A DNA stretch of 64,000 nucleotides from Thauera chlorobenzoica. GTDB lineage: Bacteria; Pseudomonadota; Gammaproteobacteria; Burkholderiales; Rhodocyclaceae. Every line of letters starts with the position of its first letter. Positions within the stretch are counted from its first letter, which is position 1. Position numbers and translations under genes: made by a program. Below, piece by piece: positions 63,272 through 64,000 of this stretch. The DNA lies in the NCBI RefSeq assembly GCF_001922305.1, contig NZ_CP018839.1, positions 2,728,001-2,792,000 on the forward strand, given 5' to 3'. The notes under the pieces were generated by a model. It did not search any database. It saw nothing but the letters and a program-made list of their open reading frames with translations, and was not told the origin of the DNA.

Positions 63272-63297
63272 AAGAATGGGGTTCGTGGAGCGCTTAC
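63272..63297. repeat. IS66 right terminal inverted repeat
   Basis: Reverse complement of the left end at 25 of 26 positions. Confidence 0.93.
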
Positions 63298-63305
63298 GAG
63301 CCTTG
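63298..63305. repeat. 8-bp target-site duplication, right copy
   Basis: GAGCCTTG, identical to 57187-57194. Confidence 0.95.
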
Positions 63306-64000
63306 GGCGGACCAGTGGGCGTTTCTTGCCAGCGCGCGGAGGATCGGCCGGGCTCAAGTCGAAGGCATAGTCCAGGACGCGGAGCGCCGCGGCCGCGTCC
63401 TCGGTGCGCGTCTACCGCCACCGGACGACGAAGAAGCACCGTGGACAGCACCGCCATCGCGCCGTAGCAGGGAAGCGCCGATCGTGGGTGAGCTACCGGA
63501 GGTGCTGGAGCTGGTGCTCGGCAATCAGATCTACATCGCCAAGGAAGGGCTGCATCCGGCGCTCCGGAACCGGCTGCTTCGCCTGGCGGCGTTTCAGAAT
63601 CCGGAGTTCTACAAAGCGCAGGCCATGCGCCTGTCCACCTACGGCAAGCCGCGCGTCATCGCCTGTGCCGAAGATCATCCGCATCACATCGGTTTGCCGC
63701 GAGGCTGTCTCGACGATGTCTGCGCGACGCTGACCGATCTGCGCATTCGAATTGCCATGCGCGACGAGCGCCACGCGGGACGGCCTCTGCAGGTCCGCTT
63801 CGAGGGCGAGCTCCGACCCGAGCAAGAGACGGCAGCAGAGGCGCTGCTGGCGCACGACACCGGCGTGCTGGCCGCTACGACAGCGTTCGGAAAAACCGTG
63901 GTCGCGGCCTGGCTCATCGCAAGACGCAGCGTCAACACGCTCGTGCTCGTGCATCGACGGCAACTGCTCGACCAGTGGATCGAACGGCTCTCGACGTTCC
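63306..64000 (+). pseudogene. TOTE conflict-system protein, displaced 3' part: linker and start of SF2 helicase (runs off the window)
   Basis: Read in the phase set by the upstream half (codons beginning 63304), the frame is open to the window end, about 232 codons. It starts WADQWAFLASARRIG, the expected continuation of the primase domain. It then passes a Pro/Glu/Arg-rich linker and a segment typical of these proteins (LGNQIYIAKEGLHPALRNRLLRLAAFQNPEFYKAQAMR). It enters an SF2 helicase with Q-like RPEQETAAEALL, Walker A ATTAFGKTVVAAWLI and motif Ia LVHRRQLLDQW. It lacks its own start after the insertion. No stop or frameshift is seen, so damage is limited to the insertion. Confidence 0.85.

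Larger units (their letters stand above)
57195..63297. mobile_element. IS66-family insertion sequence carrying a nested RIT element
   Basis: A 6.1-kb insertion bounded by inverted repeats (25 of 26 positions identical) and an 8-bp target duplication. It encodes the standard IS66 trio tnpA, tnpB and tnpC in order. Without the nested insert (about 3.47 kb) it would be about 2.63 kb, normal for IS66. It sits inside the TOTE gene. The exact 8-bp duplication and restored host frame argue for a fairly recent, single insertion event. Confidence 0.93.

Overview
This window looks like the chromosome of a high-GC betaproteobacterium, most likely Rhodocyclales (Thauera/Azoarcus-like). That is an inference from gene content: a DUF2863 protein, complete respiratory nitrate reduction genes, acetate and PEP metabolism genes, and pervasive high-GC codon use that creates long antisense shadow frames. 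Positions 1 to about 56,133 read as ordinary core genome. The region after guaA is accessory.

Core layout. 1-4 kb: a periplasmic retropepsin-like protease, a CoA-type NUDIX hydrolase, a CobD/CbiB-like membrane protein and a thiolase. 4-9 kb: msrB, a DUF2863 protein, and the divergent pair ppsR/ppsA (PEP synthase and its regulatory kinase/phosphorylase). 9-14 kb: a GAF-GAF-PAS-GGDEF-EAL c-di-GMP protein and a class I fumarase. 14-24 kb: an acetate-linked block of acs, a small membrane protein, an SLC5-transporter/histidine-kinase fusion, a receiver-only response regulator, a membrane sensor fused to a DnaQ-type exonuclease, and a VC_2705-type sodium:solute symporter. 24-30 kb: clpB behind a near-consensus heat-shock promoter that overlaps a truncated CBS-domain remnant, then ppiD and fabI. 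30-35 kb: an oligopeptide-type ABC importer (binding protein and two permeases, the first frameshifted, no ATPase gene visible). 35-37 kb: selO. 37-50 kb: a Crp/Fnr regulator, two NarK transporters, narGHJI and narXL, a complete nitrate uptake, reduction and sensing module. 50-56 kb: a MarR regulator, a Yip1 protein, smpB, ratA, rnfH, guaB and guaA.

Accessory region, 56.1-64 kb. Beyond guaA, whose 3' end is a known island integration hotspot, lies a gene for a TOTE-type conflict-system protein (archaeo-eukaryotic primase, then SF2 helicase). It is split by an IS66-family element with an 8-bp target duplication and 26-bp terminal inverted repeats (25/26 identical). That IS66 is split in turn, inside tnpC, by a Recombinase-in-Trio (RIT) element: three overlapping tyrosine-recombinase genes between about 31-bp inverted repeats built on repeated TTATGC/GCATAA motifs. 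Removing the nested insertions on paper restores one open TOTE frame that continues past the window end. This three-level nest is the most notable structure here.
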